From: Bacteroidales bacterium UBA1208
Lineage (GTDB): Bacteria > Bacteroidota > Bacteroidia > Bacteroidales > P3
Length of the DNA: 16,457 nucleotides
NCBI GenBank assembly: GCA_002309955.1
Contig: DBXQ01000107.1
Span: forward strand, 1 to 16,457
Reading direction: 5' to 3'
The notes beneath the pieces were generated by a model. It saw only the letters and a list, made by a program, of their open reading frames with translations, was not told where the DNA came from and searched no databases. Made by a program: the position numbers and the translations under genes. Of this stretch, positions 15,701 through 16,457 are shown in pieces (the first letter of the stretch is position 1; each line of letters starts with the position of its first letter).

Positions 15701-16457
15701 CTTATCTCTATGATCAGGTTATGAGCGTTAAGTCTGATTTCACCATCAGCCGTTTCAACGAGCAACTTTTCCTCGATCTTGGTGTCGCAATCGCTCTGAG
15801 CAATCCTCAAGCAGTGGCAACCCCGCTTGAAATCACCACTCAGAACTCGCAAAACTACGCTTCCCGTTACTGGGGTGGTTTTGTAAATAACAATTCTCTG
15901 CTTAACTCGACCATCACCTTTGCCAATAACGAGACTCCTTGGTTAACCAGCATCGCCGATGATGATAGTTACTGGGTGCAGAACTGGATTCGTTCCGGTA
16001 CTCAGTTTGCTGCCGGTACACGCAACACTTTCACCGCTACAAGTGGTGAGATCAGCTATAACGAAATCTACATTGACGAAGACTATTTCAAGAGTCAGTT
16101 GCTGTCACCCAATGGCCAAGCCTCTTGTCTTGGTGTCGATAGGTATCAAGTATTCGAAGATGTTGCCGGAGGTTGGGCTCCTTACGGTCTTACTTCCACA
16201 CTCCCGTTCCATCCTGCATTCTGCTATCGTTACTATATATCCAACAGCAATATCCTTGACAGCCTTTGCCGTATAAGTGCCGTTTATGCCCGCACATACA
16301 ACAATTGGACAATTACGCGTAAGACTATGGATAACTTCCGTAACAAATCGCTTAACTTCAACGATATGTCCAAACTTCCCAGCGTGCGTATCGTATTCAC
16401 CAGCGATACCTCCAAGTGGACCCGTTGTCCTGTCCTTGAAATGTGCGATGACTATAC
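12790..16457 (+). CDS. Large secreted multidomain protein, probable T9SS cargo (3' end missing)
   Basis: The frame stays open for 1222 codons and leaves the window without a stop. A signal peptide (1-24, cleavage after SFA) is followed by EDCKVCKK with cysteines 27, 30 and 47. Conserved blocks I associate with a recurrent Bacteroidota extracellular family follow: GYGNMWYDGSVAQYHLP and ALWIGGTDVNDQLR (about 68-108), DYWPGP near 120, a calcium-loop-like DANHDGIYNWEEGD (202-215, an EF-hand-like D-x-N-x-D-G pattern with Glu at position 12), NMTFYTYEIINRS, YFSQWVDADLGYAWDDYVGC (327-346) and KRGLGYCYNGD. From about 613 to 803 a fibronectin-III-like stretch runs from GPDAPTLIAQ to FEGFQIYQLK and LVNGKEYYFVCIAYAQ. 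GAPGQPGKPAG (888-898) is a short collagen-like loop. The visible end reads VRIVFTSDTSKWTRCPVLE. Relatives usually end in a T9SS sorting domain, expected beyond base 16457. No catalytic motif is seen; binding or structural roles are likely. Confidence 0.85.
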   Translation, partial: MKNIFSKLVLVAFLFTALPGTSFAEDCKVCKKTSSHKAAVQSKAAVCKRAQSTAELNVNNVRALINGYGNMWYDGSVAQYHLPKNSNTCPLFCAALWIGGTDVNDQLRIAALRFGSEGDDYWPGPLELKTASVDLPICNYFDRHYIITKNEVLEFMSMFDYTDQGATPNEMFSPDAISATIKNWPASGINSNQSPYLAPFFDANHDGIYNWEEGDYPYYDFNNELCPRTLKAQWGRDYTSHVTATRETEAGIVVGGLLSDQVLKGDQTIWWVFNDMGNVHTESLGQPIGMEIRAQAFAFSTNDEINNMTFYTYEIINRSTYELRETYFSQWVDADLGYAWDDYVGCDVKRGLGYCYNGDESDGPGSGSYSGIPPAVGIDFFQGPYMDPDGKDNPKIDISKMRAFYPNQLEHYRLADGTYDTISLTDDADLYYPNAWYFVPGDAIGNCAINGVNFGNNIVDDERFGMRRFVYYDNGNNSINGEPSKATDYYNYLRGYWKNGQRMKYGGNGISTGTTDFNCDFMFPGDSDPMHWGTDGNDVDNWTEVDAGNSPNDRRFMQSAGPFTLKPGALNYVTVGIPFAQAPSGKAFSSVELLREIDDVCQALFENCFKVLDGPDAPTLIAQELNNEIVLYIKYDNPGSNNYGEKYSEVDPAIIRSYTDANGNAVFYSDDQRSYKFEGFQIYQLKDANVSIADIRDITKSALIAQCDVRNFYDSIQSITFDSVNRTYDTVFNENPSLPIGTLVNYTRNSATGLMSPTIMVEGSNQGIKHVFRIKTDAFAEGRNSNLVNGKEYYFVCIAYAQNRFKEFAIEADKLDGQKEPYLAGRKDEYGRTITPVVAIPHDPSSENGGTVVNAEFGMCPNITRIEGYGNGGSVLRLTNESIEELMGAPGQPGKPAGMMKAESNGMQANPCQILNPKYEENYGPIRVEVIDPLNIKVGKYIVKFDQNSSVENSGWVISKSPEDPTYATNPYLYDQVMSVKSDFTISRFNEQLFLDLGVAIALSNPQAVATPLEITTQNSQNYASRYWGGFVNNNSLLNSTITFANNETPWLTSIADDDSYWVQNWIRSGTQFAAGTRNTFTATSGEISYNEIYIDEDYFKSQLLSPNGQASCLGVDRYQVFEDVAGGWAPYGLTSTLPFHPAFCYRYYISNSNILDSLCRISAVYARTYNNWTITRKTMDNFRNKSLNFNDMSKLPSVRIVFTSDTSKWTRCPVLEMCDDY

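Noticed and set aside
14932..15852. A 306-codon minus-strand reading frame
   Set aside because: It is antisense to the secreted giant, whose frame is continuous with recognisable conserved blocks.
1..16457. CRISPR array, insertion sequence, tRNA or rRNA gene
   Set aside because: No spaced repeat array, transposase, or cloverleaf or rRNA-like stretch was seen; the only tandem repeat is the short one at 106-138.

Overview
The window fits the genome of a Bacteroidota, most likely a Bacteroidales lineage that has a type IX secretion system (T9SS); the species cannot be named. The evidence is a fused SecDF, a DUF4301 protein, a PheS with an extra four-cysteine knuckle, promoters matching the Bacteroidota TTG/TTTG...TAnnTTTG pattern, few Shine-Dalgarno sites, a TonB-dependent-receptor-like barrel with an N-terminal carboxypeptidase-regulatory-like domain, and a secreted giant protein of a kind that usually ends in a T9SS sorting domain.

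Left part (1-2313). The first 56 bases look like the last 17 codons of a plus-strand gene whose tail resembles a T9SS type A sorting signal. A 240-base convergent gap follows. It holds a 24-bp near-perfect palindrome built from 11-base tandem repeats, and a stem-loop terminator that serves the minus strand. Then come two minus-strand genes in one short operon: a small lipoprotein (transcribed first) and a DUF4301 protein.

Middle part (2314-5488). Back-to-back overlapping promoters separate the lipoprotein operon from a plus-strand pair: an exported cyclophilin-type prolyl isomerase and pheS, which overlap by four bases. A 162-base gap with three possible hairpins leads to folB. The 3' end of folB overlaps the 3' end of the convergent gene radC by 23 bp. 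radC and secDF are divergent and each has its own promoter element.

Right part (5489-16457). Four plus-strand genes follow one clear promoter with gaps of only 18, 29 and 27 bases: secDF (inner-membrane Sec motor), a small membrane-anchored protein of unknown function, a 1252-residue TonB-receptor-like outer-membrane barrel, and a secreted protein of at least 1222 residues that runs off the window. The layout suggests export through Sec, with the last two proteins forming an outer-membrane barrel and surface-partner pair. This barrel-cargo pair is the least understood part of the window and the best candidate for an undescribed system. Its families are recurrent in Bacteroidota, so it is poorly characterised rather than clearly new.
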